A DNA stretch of 64,000 bases from Nibricoccus aquaticus (GTDB lineage Bacteria > Verrucomicrobiota > Verrucomicrobiia > Opitutales > Opitutaceae): positions 1,302,001 to 1,366,000 of the forward strand of contig NZ_CP023344.1 of NCBI RefSeq assembly GCF_002310495.1, read 5' to 3'. This document shows, in pieces, positions 34,560 through 43,623 of the stretch. The notes below the pieces were generated by a model, which searched no databases, was not told the DNA's origin, and was given only the letters and a program-made list of their open reading frames with translations. Every line of letters starts with the position of its first letter. Positions within the stretch are counted from its first letter, which is position 1. The translations under genes and the position numbers were made by a program.

Positions 34560-36185
34560 TCAGCGACGCGCGCCGCGATGAAGTCGGCTCGCGGGTTTTG
34601 GAGCGGCCGCGGGCTGCGCAGTTTCGTCGAAAAGCGCCGAGTAGATGTAGCTGAAACCATCGAGCTTCTTGCGCTCGATCGTCGCGTTGATGAAGCGCTC
34701 GATCGAGCGCGCATCGCGCACATCCTCCTCTGTAACCAGCGTGAACGCATCGCCCGTCGTCTGCGCGCGACCCGTGCGGCCGATACGATGCACGTAGTCT
34801 TCCGGGTTCTCCGGCACGTCGTAGTTGATCACGTGGGACACGCCCGCAATATCCAGGCCGCGTGCAGCGATGTCCGTCGCGACCAGCACCTCGAAGGTGC
34901 CTGCCTTGAATCCAGCCAGCGCCTCCGTGCGCTCACGTTGATTACGGTCGGCATGGATGACGCCGACGCTATGCCCCGCCTGCTGAAGGCGGCGCGCGAT
35001 GCGGTCCGCGCCAAATTTCGTGCGGCTGAAGACGATCACGCTCTTGTACTCCGTGCGCTTCATCAGCTCTTCCAGCAGATCGAACTTCTGCGACGCCACC
35101 ACCGGGTAGAACGCATGCGAGATCGTCTCCGCCGGCGAACGCCGCTGGCCGATCTTGATCTCTACCGGATTCGTCAGCGCCCAGCCCGCCAGCGACGCGA
35201 TCTCTGGCGGCAGCGTGGCCGTGAAGAATAACGTCTGTCTCGCCTTCGGGCATTGCTGCACGATGCGCTTCACGTCGGGAAGGAAACCCATGTCCAGCAT
35301 GCGGTCCACTTCGTCCAGGACGAGGATCTCGACATCGGCGAGCGAGCAATCGCCCTGCTCCATCAGATCGAGCAGACGCCCCGGCGTCGCCGCCAGGATG
35401 TCGATGCCCCGCGAAAGATCGTCGCGCTGCTTCCCGTAACCGACGCCACCATACACGACAGTCGTGCGAAGATCGGTGAAGAGGATATACTTGTTGAAAG
35501 CTTCCTCGACTTGCAGCGCGAGTTCGCGCGTCGGCTCCAGCACGAGACAGCGCAGCTTACCGTGACCACCGAGCCGCTGGATGATCGGCAGCGCAAACGC
35601 CGCCGTCTTTCCCGTGCCCGTTTGCGCCGAGCCGATCACATCGCCACCCGCCAGCACCACGGGAATGGCCTGCGCCTGGATCGGCGTCGGATCGTTGTAA
35701 CCCATCTTCTGCACCGCGAACGCGATCGTGTCGTCGAGACCGAGCTTCGAGAAAGCCGTGTCCATCTTCGGCACATCCGCCGGCGGCAACGGCGCGCGCT
35801 GCGGCGTTAACGCCGGCTCGTGCCGCTGTTCGGCTCGTTGCTGCGGCTTCGCGTGTACATCACGACCGCGCCCCTGTCCCTGGCCTTGTCCTTGTCCACG
35901 CGACGGCCTCGGCCCTGACGAGTGATCCTTCGCCTGCCCGTGCCCTTGGCCATGCGCCGGCTTCGCCGGACGCGCATCCTGCGAGGGCCCGCGACCTTTT
36001 TCAGAGCGCGGCTGCTGACCTCTGCCCTGGCCTTCGGTCGATTGAGATTTGTGAGACTTCGGCCCGCGCTGATCTTGAGCGCGGCGAGTGGTGGGATGCG
36101 CAGAGGGCTGGGCGGGTTTGCCTTTTTCAGGGGCAGGTTTTGAGCCGAGCGACGTGCGCAGTTTGGCGAAAAGCTTTCGCAGCAT
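34560..36185 (-). CDS. DEAD-box-type RNA helicase (RhlE-like, DEVD variant)
   Basis: A 541-residue helicase. A basic, disordered N-terminal tail (about 1-135) is rich in Gly, Gln and Lys (GQGQGQGQGRGRD). The core has Q motif GYNDPTPIQAQAIP, motif I AQTGTGKT, Ia PTRELA, motif II DEVD instead of DEAD, motif III TAT instead of SAT, and motif VI HRIGRTGR. Overall it is closest to RhlE-type helicases that remodel ribosomal or regulatory RNA; such proteins more often carry the basic tail at the C terminus. The ATG at MLRKLFAKL was chosen; upstream codons lack similarity. Divergent from the PilT-type gene. Confidence 0.9.
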   Translation of the reverse strand: MLRKLFAKLRTSLGSKPAPEKGKPAQPSAHPTTRRAQDQRGPKSHKSQSTEGQGRGQQPRSEKGRGPSQDARPAKPAHGQGHGQAKDHSSGPRPSRGQGQGQGQGRGRDVHAKPQQRAEQRHEPALTPQRAPLPPADVPKMDTAFSKLGLDDTIAFAVQKMGYNDPTPIQAQAIPVVLAGGDVIGSAQTGTGKTAAFALPIIQRLGGHGKLRCLVLEPTRELALQVEEAFNKYILFTDLRTTVVYGGVGYGKQRDDLSRGIDILAATPGRLLDLMEQGDCSLADVEILVLDEVDRMLDMGFLPDVKRIVQQCPKARQTLFFTATLPPEIASLAGWALTNPVEIKIGQRRSPAETISHAFYPVVASQKFDLLEELMKRTEYKSVIVFSRTKFGADRIARRLQQAGHSVGVIHADRNQRERTEALAGFKAGTFEVLVATDIAARGLDIAGVSHVINYDVPENPEDYVHRIGRTGRAQTTGDAFTLVTEEDVRDARSIERFINATIERKKLDGFSYIYSALFDETAQPAAAPKPASRLHRGARR

Positions 36186-36456
36186 ATAAGAGTGTGCGCC
36201 GAGATTTCTCCAAACACCCGTCTTTGCAACCTCTGATGTTGCCGCGCTCAGAGGAGAATCCACCTCCTCACGTCTTCTCATCGCACTCGCTTCGTTCGCT
36301 CAACCCATCCGCGCGCTCCACCCTGCGCGCGCAAAACATCCTCCGCATCGCCCGCCCGCGCCTCGTCAAAACTTCGGCAACTTTCGCTCCTCGCTCACAC
36401 CGCGCTTGGCACCAGCCCTCTCGCTTCACACGCTGCGCGCTTATCCCGCGTTCCCC

Positions 36457-37869
36457 ATGACTAACGAAATCCGCTGGCTCGTCCGTCTCCTCGCCGAACA
36501 AGGCCTCGCCACCCGCAGCCAGTCCATGGTCGCGCTCGAAACTCTCGGCGCCGATCCCCAGCTCATGGACTTCGCGCAAAAACTCATCGACGACGCCATC
36601 GTCGAAGACCTCGACCAGCTCGAACGCCTCGCCGCCGACGCCCACACCCGCGGCCAGTCCGGCCCGCCTCCCTCCGCCGACGGACAGATCCGCAACTCCT
36701 CCGCCACCACACCCGCGATTCCCCTTTCCGGCGTATCGACTCCGCCGATGCCGACGTCGCCCCCGCCCGCCTTCGACTTCGCCGCCGTCTCCGCCCTCGA
36801 CAACACCGCCCTCGCCGAGCGCGTCGGCAAACTCCTCCGCGAGTCTGCCGCCTATGGCGCGAGCGATCTCCACCTCACCGCCGGCGCCCCGCCCTTCATC
36901 CGCAAACACCGCGAGATTGTCCCTCTGTCCTCGGCGCCGCTACCGCAGGAAGACGCTCTCCGTCTCAACACCGTCCTCCTCGCGCCCCACCAACGCCAGA
37001 TCTTCACCGAGCGCCGCGACTTCGATTACGCCTTGGCCCTAGATGCTACCAACCGCTACCGCGTGAATCTCATGATTCACAAAGCCGGCGCCGCCGGTGC
37101 CTACCGCATGGTCCCCGCCAAAATCCCCAAGCTCGACGATCTCGGCCTGCGCAACATCGACACCGTCCGCAAACTCCTCAGCTACCACAACGGCCTCATC
37201 CTCGTCACGGGCCCTGTCGGCGCCGGGAAAACCACCACCCTCGCCGCCCTCGTCGCCGAGCTCAACGAGCAGCGCCAGGACCACATCATCACCGTCGAAG
37301 ATCCCATTGAGGTCGTCCAGCCACCGCGCGGCTGCAACGTCACCCAGCGCGAGGTCGGCCCCCACACCAAGTCCTTCGCCTCCGCCCTCAAAGGCGCCCT
37401 CCGTGAAGACCCCGACGTCATCGTCATCGGCGAACTCCGCGATCTCGAAACCATCGAGATGGCCATCACCGCCGCCGAGACCGGCCACTTGGTCATCGGC
37501 ACCATGCACACGAGCGACGCCGCCACCACGCTCAACCGCCTCCTCGACGTTTTCCCCGCCGCCCAGCAATCCCAGATCCGCGCCAGCGTCGCCGAAAGTC
37601 TCCGCGGCATCATCTGCCAGCGCCTTCTCCCCGGCCGCAAAGGCGGCCTCGTCCTCGCTTGCGAACTCCTCGTCGGTAACACCGCCATCTCCTCCCTCAT
37701 CCGCGACGGCAAAATCCAGGGCCTCCGCAACACCATGGAAACCGGCCTAAAAGACGGCATGTGCCTCATGGAATCCGTCGTATTCGAACTCTGGCAACAA
37801 AAGAAAATCTCCACCGACACCGCCAAAGCCAATATCACCAACCGCGTCCTCCGCGCCAAACTCACCTGA
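36457..37869 (+). CDS. PilT/PilU-type ATPase with N-terminal extension
   Basis: A 470-residue type IV pilus retraction-type ATPase. The first 125 residues are an extra helical and Pro/Ser/Thr-rich region not usual for PilT. The core starts near residue 130 (LLRESAAYGASDLHLTAGAP). Walker A is GPVGAGKTT, the Asp box is ITVEDPIEVV, Walker B is DPDVIVIGELRDLETI and the His box is GTMHTSDAA. It powers pilus disassembly and twitching or surface sensing in related bacteria. A second, standard-length paralogue lies 256 bp downstream on the same strand; this pair recalls PilT-PilU. Confidence 0.88.
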   Translation: MTNEIRWLVRLLAEQGLATRSQSMVALETLGADPQLMDFAQKLIDDAIVEDLDQLERLAADAHTRGQSGPPPSADGQIRNSSATTPAIPLSGVSTPPMPTSPPPAFDFAAVSALDNTALAERVGKLLRESAAYGASDLHLTAGAPPFIRKHREIVPLSSAPLPQEDALRLNTVLLAPHQRQIFTERRDFDYALALDATNRYRVNLMIHKAGAAGAYRMVPAKIPKLDDLGLRNIDTVRKLLSYHNGLILVTGPVGAGKTTTLAALVAELNEQRQDHIITVEDPIEVVQPPRGCNVTQREVGPHTKSFASALKGALREDPDVIVIGELRDLETIEMAITAAETGHLVIGTMHTSDAATTLNRLLDVFPAAQQSQIRASVAESLRGIICQRLLPGRKGGLVLACELLVGNTAISSLIRDGKIQGLRNTMETGLKDGMCLMESVVFELWQQKKISTDTAKANITNRVLRAKLT

Positions 37870-37884
37870 CCGCGCGCCCCGAAT

Positions 37885-37952
37885 CTTACTCTTTCTCCGG
37901 ATCGGAAGACCGAAGGACTGACGAAAGATTAAGAGTAAGAAGAAAGAGTAAG
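37885..37952. repeat. Long inverted repeat CTTACTCTTTCT
   Basis: Arms CTTACTCTTTCT and AGAAAGAGTAAG (12 bp, perfect) are 44 bp apart in the gap between the two PilT-type genes. AT-rich composition contrasts with the surroundings. Confidence 0.6.
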
Positions 37953-38019
37953 ACAAAGACCCCGCCCCACTCCTACTCCGTCTCCCCCCTGCTTCTTCCC
38001 CTTACAGCCTTCCTGAGTT

Positions 38020-38070
38020 CCACATGCCCCTCTCCGCGCCCTCCGCGTCTCCGCGGTAAAATTCCGTCCT
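38020..38070. repeat. Dispersed repeat of the CTCCGCGGTAAAATTCCGTC type
   Basis: CTCTCCGCGCCCTCCGCGTC followed by TCCGCGGTAAAATTCCGTCC. Related to the elements at 30000 and 27760. It lies 60 bp before the PilT start. Confidence 0.55.
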
Positions 38071-38124
38071 CCAGTCCTCTTCGAATTTCCACTCTTGCCT
38101 CTTCACCCATCACGCTTCCCCGAA

Positions 38125-39210
38125 ATGCCAGCCATCGACTCCCTCCTCCGCACCATGCTCGAACGCGGCGGCTCCGACCTCCACCTCACCGTAGGTCTTC
38201 CGCCCAAGGCCCGCATCTCCGGCTCCCTCACTCCCCTCGAGTCCACCGCCATCTCCGCCACGCAGATGGAAACGCTCCTCCAGGAAATCTGCCCGCCGCG
38301 CAAGTGGACCGAGTTCCTCGAACGCAAAGACCTCGACCTCGCCCACGAAATCCCCGGCCTCGCCCGCTTCCGCGCCAACTTCCTCTACAACCACTGGGGC
38401 CAGGGCGCCGTCCTCCGCCAGATTCCCTCGAAGATCCTCTCCTTCGACGACCTCAAGCTCCCCGAGGTCCTCAAAAAACTCTGCCACCTTCAAGAAGGCC
38501 TCGTCGTCGTCACCGGCCCCACCGGCTCCGGCAAAAGCACCACGCTCGCCGCGATGATCGACTACATAAATACCAACCTCGCCCGCCACATCATCACCAT
38601 CGAGGACCCCATCGAGTTCGTTCACCAAAATAAAAAGTCCGTCATCGTTCACCGCGAAGTCGGCGATCACACCGCCTCCTTCGCCGACGCGCTCAAAGGC
38701 GCCATGCGCCACGACCCCGACATCGTCCTCCTCGGCGAAATGCGCGAACTCGAAACCATCAAGCTCGCCCTCGGCTGCGCCTCGATGGGCATGCTCGTCT
38801 TCGGCACGCTCCACACCAACAACGCCCCGAAAACCATCGATCGTATCATCAACGCCTTTCCCGCCGAGGAGCAGAATCAAGTCCGCACCATGCTCTCCGG
38901 CTGCCTCGCCGGCGTCGTCTCCCAGCTCCTCTGCAAACGCGTCCCCAAAGGCCGCGTCGCCGTCCACGAAATCCTCCTCCCGCACGAAGCTCTGCCCAAT
39001 ACGATCCGCAGCGGCCAGATCGCCAATATCCGCCAGATCATCGAAAGCGGCGCGGCCGACGGCATGACCTCGATGGACCAAAGCCTCATGGCCCGCGTGA
39101 AGGACAATTCCGTCGAACCTTACGAAGCCTACATGAAGGGTGCCAACAAAGCCCTCTTCGCCCCGCTCCTGAAGCCCGGCGAACTCGAAGCCAAGTCCGC
39201 CGCTCACTGA
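38125..39210 (+). CDS. pilT: Type IV pilus twitching motility ATPase PilT
   Basis: A 361-residue ATPase of normal PilT length. The PAS-like N-terminal domain begins GGSDLHLTVGLPP. Walker A is GPTGSGKST, the Asp box ITIEDPIEFV, Walker B DPDIVLLGEMRELETI, the His box GTLHTNNAP, and TIRSGQIANIRQ corresponds to the C-terminal AIRNLIRE-like motif needed for retraction. It is a cytoplasmic hexamer at the base of the pilus. No pilin or assembly genes are in the window, so the pair of retraction ATPases is encoded apart from the rest. ATG at MPAIDSLLR was chosen over one ten codons upstream. Confidence 0.92.
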   Translation: MPAIDSLLRTMLERGGSDLHLTVGLPPKARISGSLTPLESTAISATQMETLLQEICPPRKWTEFLERKDLDLAHEIPGLARFRANFLYNHWGQGAVLRQIPSKILSFDDLKLPEVLKKLCHLQEGLVVVTGPTGSGKSTTLAAMIDYINTNLARHIITIEDPIEFVHQNKKSVIVHREVGDHTASFADALKGAMRHDPDIVLLGEMRELETIKLALGCASMGMLVFGTLHTNNAPKTIDRIINAFPAEEQNQVRTMLSGCLAGVVSQLLCKRVPKGRVAVHEILLPHEALPNTIRSGQIANIRQIIESGAADGMTSMDQSLMARVKDNSVEPYEAYMKGANKALFAPLLKPGELEAKSAAH

Positions 39211-39229
39211 GCGCGCACCGCATCCCATT

Positions 39230-39254
39230 GTAGGCGGGGTGCCCCCCACCCCGC
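39230..39254. repeat. GTAGGCGGGGTG hairpin repeat
   Basis: GTAG leader, stem GCGGGGTG / CACCCCGC, C-rich loop. Near-identical elements are at 47431 and 47943, and a diverged one at 59092. Confidence 0.85.
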
Positions 39255-39267
39255 TCCGGGACTCCCC

Positions 39268-39293
39268 TGGAGGGACGACCTCCGTGTCGTCCA
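39268..39293. repeat. GGACGAC/GTCGTCC-type palindromic repeat, copy 3
   Basis: Same 26-bp element as at 20454 and 59053, directly after a GTAGG hairpin. The tandem pairing of these two element types is also seen at 59053-59118 in the reverse order. Confidence 0.85.
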
Positions 39294-39354
39294 TGTCCGC
39301 GCGTTCTCTTTTCCGCCGTCCGCCCTCCGCCTCTCAACCCTCATCTCTCAACGT

Positions 39355-40044
39355 TCACTTCCGCGCCCCCCGCCCCACCCACTTCCGCTTTCGCGCAAAC
39401 AACGTCATCACCACGCCCGCGACAAATCCTCCCGCGTGCGCCCACCACGCCACCCCGCCGACACTCGCCGTTCCATCCATCAACGCGCCCACGCCGCTCA
39501 CCGCCTGAAACGCGAACCACACGAATAAAAACACAAACGCGGGCAACGGCACGATCGGCACGATCCACGGCACCAGCGTCACCACCCACGCCCTCGGCAA
39601 CAGCACGAAATACGCGCCCAGCACACCCGAGATCGCCCCGCTCGCTCCGATCATCGGCACCGCGGAAAACGGATGCGACACCACCTGCGCCCCCGCCGCC
39701 GCCACACCCGCGACGAGATAGAAAATCAAAAACTTAAACGGCCCCATCCGGTCTTCGACGTTCCCTCCGAAGATCCACAGGAACCAGCAATTCCCCAGCA
39801 CATGCGCGACACCCCCGTGCATGAACATCGAGCTCAGCACGGTCAGCCACTGCTCCCGCGTCGCGAGCCCATCCATCAACCGCCCCGGCACCAGCGCGTG
39901 CTCCATCAACCACGCCTCCGCCCCGCGCCCGCCCTTCGCCAGCAGCAGCAGTTGATAACCAAATACGCCCACATTCGCCGCGATCAACAGCCCCGTCACC
40001 ACCGGCGCCCGCCGATGCTTCTCCGTATCCCAAAGCGGCAGCAT
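39355..40044 (-). CDS. Rhomboid-family intramembrane serine protease
   Basis: A 229-residue membrane protein with six or so hydrophobic helices. The catalytic serine motif is GASGAISGVLGAYF, the L1-loop/helix-2 signature is FMHGGVAHVLGNCWFLWIFG and the catalytic histidine is in WWAHAGGFVAG. These residues define an active rhomboid protease that cuts membrane proteins within the bilayer. The substrate is unknown. It ends next to repeat-rich DNA and starts close to a GTAGGG hairpin. Confidence 0.9.
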   Translation of the reverse strand: MLPLWDTEKHRRAPVVTGLLIAANVGVFGYQLLLLAKGGRGAEAWLMEHALVPGRLMDGLATREQWLTVLSSMFMHGGVAHVLGNCWFLWIFGGNVEDRMGPFKFLIFYLVAGVAAAGAQVVSHPFSAVPMIGASGAISGVLGAYFVLLPRAWVVTLVPWIVPIVPLPAFVFLFVWFAFQAVSGVGALMDGTASVGGVAWWAHAGGFVAGVVMTLFARKRKWVGRGARK

Positions 40045-40063
40045 TAGCTCGGCACGCCTCCTC

Positions 40064-40117
40064 GTAGGGCCTGCGCTTGCGCAGCGCCGTCGCCGGGAGC
40101 GCCGGCGGCCCGCCGGC
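40064..40117. repeat. GTAGGG hairpin followed by GCCGGCG palindrome
   Basis: GTAGGGC leader, stem CTGCGC / GCGCAG with loop TT, then GCCGGCG / CGCCGGC with a three-base loop. Located between the rhomboid start and the esterase end. Confidence 0.65.
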
Positions 40118-40198
40118 CCTCACCGATCATACGCCTCCTCTCCCAGAGTTTCCGAGTTCCAGATTCTCTTCTCCGAACCCTCCGCGCCTTTGCCATCT

Positions 40199-41704
40199 TC
40201 ACTTCTTAACCTCCATCACCCCGCGCACCGTCGCCCCGCCCGAATCCGTCCGAAACGCCCACGCCGGCAACCCCTCCGCATTCTTCAAATTCGGCTGCGC
40301 CGCCTCATCCCACGCGAATCGCACCACCACCGGCTGCTTCACATACGGACTCGATACGATCACCTTGTCCGCGCCTTCGATCGTCGCCTCCGCCGCGAAA
40401 AACCGCCCGTCCGCCCCCGCGACTTCGAACCACGTCAGCGCCTTCCCATCGCTGCTCTTCAAACCGCCCGCCACATCGCCAAACGTCACCACGACCTTCC
40501 CGTCGCGCACACGCCAGCCTGCCATCACCGGCCCCGAATCAACAAGGTCGCTCTTCCCATAAGTCCGCTTGAGCGCCACGCGCGCCAGCCGCTCGCCCAC
40601 GCTCTTCTTGTCGCGCGGATGGATGTCGAAGAGGTCGTCCACGAGATCCACCGTGCCCACCATCGCGGTGTTCTTCACCCGCAACGCCTCCGTCTGCGCC
40701 TCCCAAAACTCCGGCAGGATCGTCGGCGACACATGCACCCGCCGCCGGATCACGTGATAAAAATGCGGCGCGATCTGCACATAATAAAAAGGCGCCTCCT
40801 CCGCGCCAAACGCCGCGCGCCAACCCGTGATGAGCGCCTCCATCTTATCCCCGTACGTCGCCCGATCGTGCGTATCCATCAGATTACTCTCCCCCTGATA
40901 CCAAAGAAACCCGTGCAGCGCATACGGCGCCAGTGGCTGGATCATCCCATAGTACAAATTGCTCGGCGTGCTATTGTCCGCCTTCACGTCCGGCGTCTGC
41001 GCCGCCACCGCAAACGCCGCGAGCGACGGCATCCGCGCAAAAGCCTCCGGCGGCGTCCACGGCTCAATCCGCGTCCCGCCCCACGTCGAATCGATCAACC
41101 CCACCGGCACGCCAACTTCCTGATGAATTTTCTTCCCAAAAAAATACCCCACCGCCGAAAACTCCGAACTCAACAACGTCTCCGGCGAACACACCGCCCA
41201 CGCCGCCTCCACATCCTTCCCCGGGACCGACAGCTTTTGCTTCTTCACCTTGAACAACCGCATCTGCGGTAAGTTCGCCGCCGCGATCTCCGCCTCCGCA
41301 TCCGGCAACGGCTTCTGCCCCTTCCTCTCGCCCACCTGCCGCTCCATATTCGACTGCCCCGAGCACAACCATACGTCGCCGACCAAAACATCCCGCAACG
41401 TCACCACATTCGTCCCCCGCACAATCAACTCCGTCCCTGTCGCATTCGCCGCCAACGCATCGAGCGACACCCGCCACTTCCCCGCCGCATCCGCCACCAC
41501 CTCTTTCCGCTGCGCCCCAAAAACAACTTCAACCCTCTCACCAACATCCGCCGTCCCCCAAACCGGCACCGCCCGGTCGCGCTGAAACACAGCATGATCC
41601 GAAAACACCGCCGCCACCTTCACCTCACCGCGGGCTCCACCCGCAGAAATCGCAAACGCCAAAACCCAAACGCCAAACCAAGGGGCACGAATCGAAAGCT
41701 TCAT
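40199..41704 (-). CDS. Sialate O-acetylesterase-like secreted esterase
   Basis: A 501-residue exported protein: signal peptide (MKLSIRAPWFGVWVLAFAIS ... ARG) and a SASA-type SGNH-hydrolase fold. Diagnostic motifs are VWLCSGQSNM (nucleophile Ser, about 107-116), IDSTWGGTRIEPW, FLWYQGESN and DLFDIHPRDK for the Asp/His pair. Family members remove acetyl groups from sialic acids or from plant polysaccharides such as xylan and pectin; the latter would fit the pectin lyase in this genome. The substrate cannot be read from sequence. A start nine codons upstream was rejected because it breaks the signal peptide. Confidence 0.87.
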   Translation of the reverse strand: MKLSIRAPWFGVWVLAFAISAGGARGEVKVAAVFSDHAVFQRDRAVPVWGTADVGERVEVVFGAQRKEVVADAAGKWRVSLDALAANATGTELIVRGTNVVTLRDVLVGDVWLCSGQSNMERQVGERKGQKPLPDAEAEIAAANLPQMRLFKVKKQKLSVPGKDVEAAWAVCSPETLLSSEFSAVGYFFGKKIHQEVGVPVGLIDSTWGGTRIEPWTPPEAFARMPSLAAFAVAAQTPDVKADNSTPSNLYYGMIQPLAPYALHGFLWYQGESNLMDTHDRATYGDKMEALITGWRAAFGAEEAPFYYVQIAPHFYHVIRRRVHVSPTILPEFWEAQTEALRVKNTAMVGTVDLVDDLFDIHPRDKKSVGERLARVALKRTYGKSDLVDSGPVMAGWRVRDGKVVVTFGDVAGGLKSSDGKALTWFEVAGADGRFFAAEATIEGADKVIVSSPYVKQPVVVRFAWDEAAQPNLKNAEGLPAWAFRTDSGGATVRGVMEVKK

Positions 41705-41762
41705 CGCACGAGTTGAACGATCAACGCACAAAAATAAAGCCGCGTCTCATCGGCCCGTCCTC

Positions 41763-41784
41763 GTAGGACCGCACCTCTGGTGCG
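41763..41784. repeat. GTAGGACC hairpin repeat
   Basis: GTAGGAC leader, stem CGCACC / GGTGCG with loop TCT. Located 59 bp upstream of the esterase start. Confidence 0.6.
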
Positions 41785-41824
41785 TGCCTCCAAGGTTGCA
41801 CTCCATCGAGGCACATTTTTCGAG

Positions 41825-41850
41825 GTAGGGCGCGTTGTCCCTAACGCGCC
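41825..41850. repeat. GTAGGGCGCGTT hairpin overlapping a stop codon
   Basis: GTAG leader, stem GGCGCGTT / AACGCGCC with a six-base loop. The right arm and loop encode the last residues and TAG stop of the minus-strand gene. Confidence 0.8.
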
Positions 41851-42461
41851 TGCTTAAAAACCCTCATTCGGATCTCGTCGAATAACTCGGCATACGGCTT
41901 CGAACTAAGTGATGCATGAACACCTCTGGCGATGCACTCGAAAGTGCTTTCATGAAAAGTGACGATAAAATGGCGCTCGTTTGATTCAGGCGTGCCTGGA
42001 AATGCGACGCGATTCTGCTCCGTCATCAATCTGATCCATGTGGAGTTTTTGACCTCGAACACCCCGTAACAACTAAGCCCCCGCTCATAGAGCGGATGAC
42101 CCGCAAGCGCTTCGTCGTTCGGGTAACCGAACTTAGTGAGCGAACATGAATCAAACTCTAGAACACCGTAGCCGACATCTTCATACGTTCCATCCGCCTT
42201 CTCACGCACCGCACTGAAAGACAGAATCGCTGCGTAGTCGGTTTGAAGTAGAACGGGCTCCGACACGGCTGCTTCTGGCATGAATCCGATATCGAGACAG
42301 TCCGCATACTCTTCCTTCTTTTCCGCGGCCAATGCGCGTTGAGCAGCCGAAACTGCTTCAAAAGCAGCCATCGAAGCAGGCACGCTCAAGGACGGATGTA
42401 ACACTTCAGCGAGCCGCGTCCGGGCATCAGCTAGATTCTTTTCGAGTTCAGGAATGGACAT
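41841..42461 (-). CDS. Hypothetical protein, AT-richer than neighbours
   Basis: A 206-residue soluble protein with an N-terminal helical part (MSIPELEKNLADARTRLAEV) and a mixed C-terminal domain (GYGVLEFDSCSLTKFGYPND, YGVFEVKNSTWIRLMTEQNR, ERHFIVTFHESTFECIARGV). No family was recognised. Codon use is clearly less GC-biased than in the genes on either side, which suggests acquisition by transfer. The C-terminal QAR and the stop are supplied by a dispersed hairpin repeat, so the end may be secondary. The gene is in the same direction as ribokinase and the esterase. Confidence 0.65.
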   Translation of the reverse strand: MSIPELEKNLADARTRLAEVLHPSLSVPASMAAFEAVSAAQRALAAEKKEEYADCLDIGFMPEAAVSEPVLLQTDYAAILSFSAVREKADGTYEDVGYGVLEFDSCSLTKFGYPNDEALAGHPLYERGLSCYGVFEVKNSTWIRLMTEQNRVAFPGTPESNERHFIVTFHESTFECIARGVHASLSSKPYAELFDEIRMRVFKQAR

Positions 42462-42488
42462 GAATCCAGATAATAGCGCGCCACATAC

Positions 42489-43448
42489 TCACCCGCCCCG
42501 CTTCCTCAAAAACCCCGCGATCTCCGCCTTCGTCGGCATCGACGGCGCCGTCCCCATCTTCGTCACCGACAACGCCGCCACCGCATTCGCGAAACGCGCC
42601 GCCGCCAGCACATCGCCCTCAAACTTCACCAACCCAGCCGCAAACCCGCCGACAAACGCATCGCCCGCACCCGTCGTATCGACGACCCGGATGCCCGTGT
42701 ACGCCGCGATGCTCGCGTGCCCGCTCTTCTGCGACACGAAGCACCCCTTCTTCCCGAGCGTCACAATCACCGTCCCCGGCCCGAGCGTGCGGCACAACGC
42801 GTGGAGCGCCGCCGGCGCCAGCGCATGAAGAGCCGCCTCCGTGAAATCCGTCCGCCCCGCGATCCGCAGCCGGTTCACCAACGCCGTGAACTCCGTCTCG
42901 TTCGGGATCAACACATCGACCGACGCCAGCATCGAAGGATCGAAGTCCGGCCGCATCGGCGCCGGATTGAGCACCGTCGTCACCCCCGCGCGCCTCGCCG
43001 TCTTCAAGACATGCGCCGCCGTCGTCAGATTCGATTCGAGCTGCACCACCGCCACCTTCGCCTGCGTCAACGCCTTCGCCGGCACATCCGTTTTCAAGAG
43101 CGCCGCATTCGCCCCCAGCGCCACCACGATTTCGTTCTGCCCGGAGTCCTCGACGAGGATCGCCGCCGTCCCCGTCGCATGTTGCGCCTTCTCCACAAAC
43201 GTCGCGCCAATCCCCTCCGCCTTATAAAACGCCTTCGCCTCCTTCGCGAACGCATCCTTCCCGACCGCGCCGACAAACAACGTCGGCACGCCCGTCCGCC
43301 CCGACGCCACCGCCTGATTCGATCCCTTCCCGCCCGGCCCCGTCGCGAACTGCCCCACGATCGTCTGCCCCGCCTGGGGGAACCGCTCGCACTTCCAACA
43401 AAGATCCTGCACGTAGCTGCCGACGACCACAACCTGGGGAGAAGCCAT
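42489..43448 (-). CDS. rbsK: Ribokinase (PfkB family)
   Basis: A 319-residue sugar kinase. PfkB signature 1 is GPGGKGSNQAVASGRTG (about 36-52) and signature 2 is DTTGAGDAFVGGFAAG with the catalytic Asp in GAGD. LNPAPMRPD and PNETEF are typical of ribokinases. It phosphorylates ribose at O5 in the cytoplasm; a related sugar substrate is possible. No ribose transporter lies beside it. The start MASPQVVVVGSYVQDL gives the usual first strand; a start 20 codons upstream has no support. Confidence 0.88.
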   Translation of the reverse strand: MASPQVVVVGSYVQDLCWKCERFPQAGQTIVGQFATGPGGKGSNQAVASGRTGVPTLFVGAVGKDAFAKEAKAFYKAEGIGATFVEKAQHATGTAAILVEDSGQNEIVVALGANAALLKTDVPAKALTQAKVAVVQLESNLTTAAHVLKTARRAGVTTVLNPAPMRPDFDPSMLASVDVLIPNETEFTALVNRLRIAGRTDFTEAALHALAPAALHALCRTLGPGTVIVTLGKKGCFVSQKSGHASIAAYTGIRVVDTTGAGDAFVGGFAAGLVKFEGDVLAAARFANAVAALSVTKMGTAPSMPTKAEIAGFLRKRGG

Positions 43449-43623
43449 GCCCGCGACCGTGAGCAAACTCCGCCCCCGATTCAAGCAACAGGTAAAGCGC
43501 ACCCTCACATCTACGTTCTCCGCCTCCCAATCCTGTTCATTCTCTTAATCTCCAAAACTCCGGCCTGCTGCCCCGACCGCTTTCCCCTCGTCACTCGCCC
43601 CTCCTCACTCATCACTTCCGCTC

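Noticed and set aside
35863-35925. Internal repeat in the helicase gene as a mobile element
   Set aside because: It only encodes the Gly/Gln-rich linker (GQGQGQG) and reflects low-complexity coding sequence.
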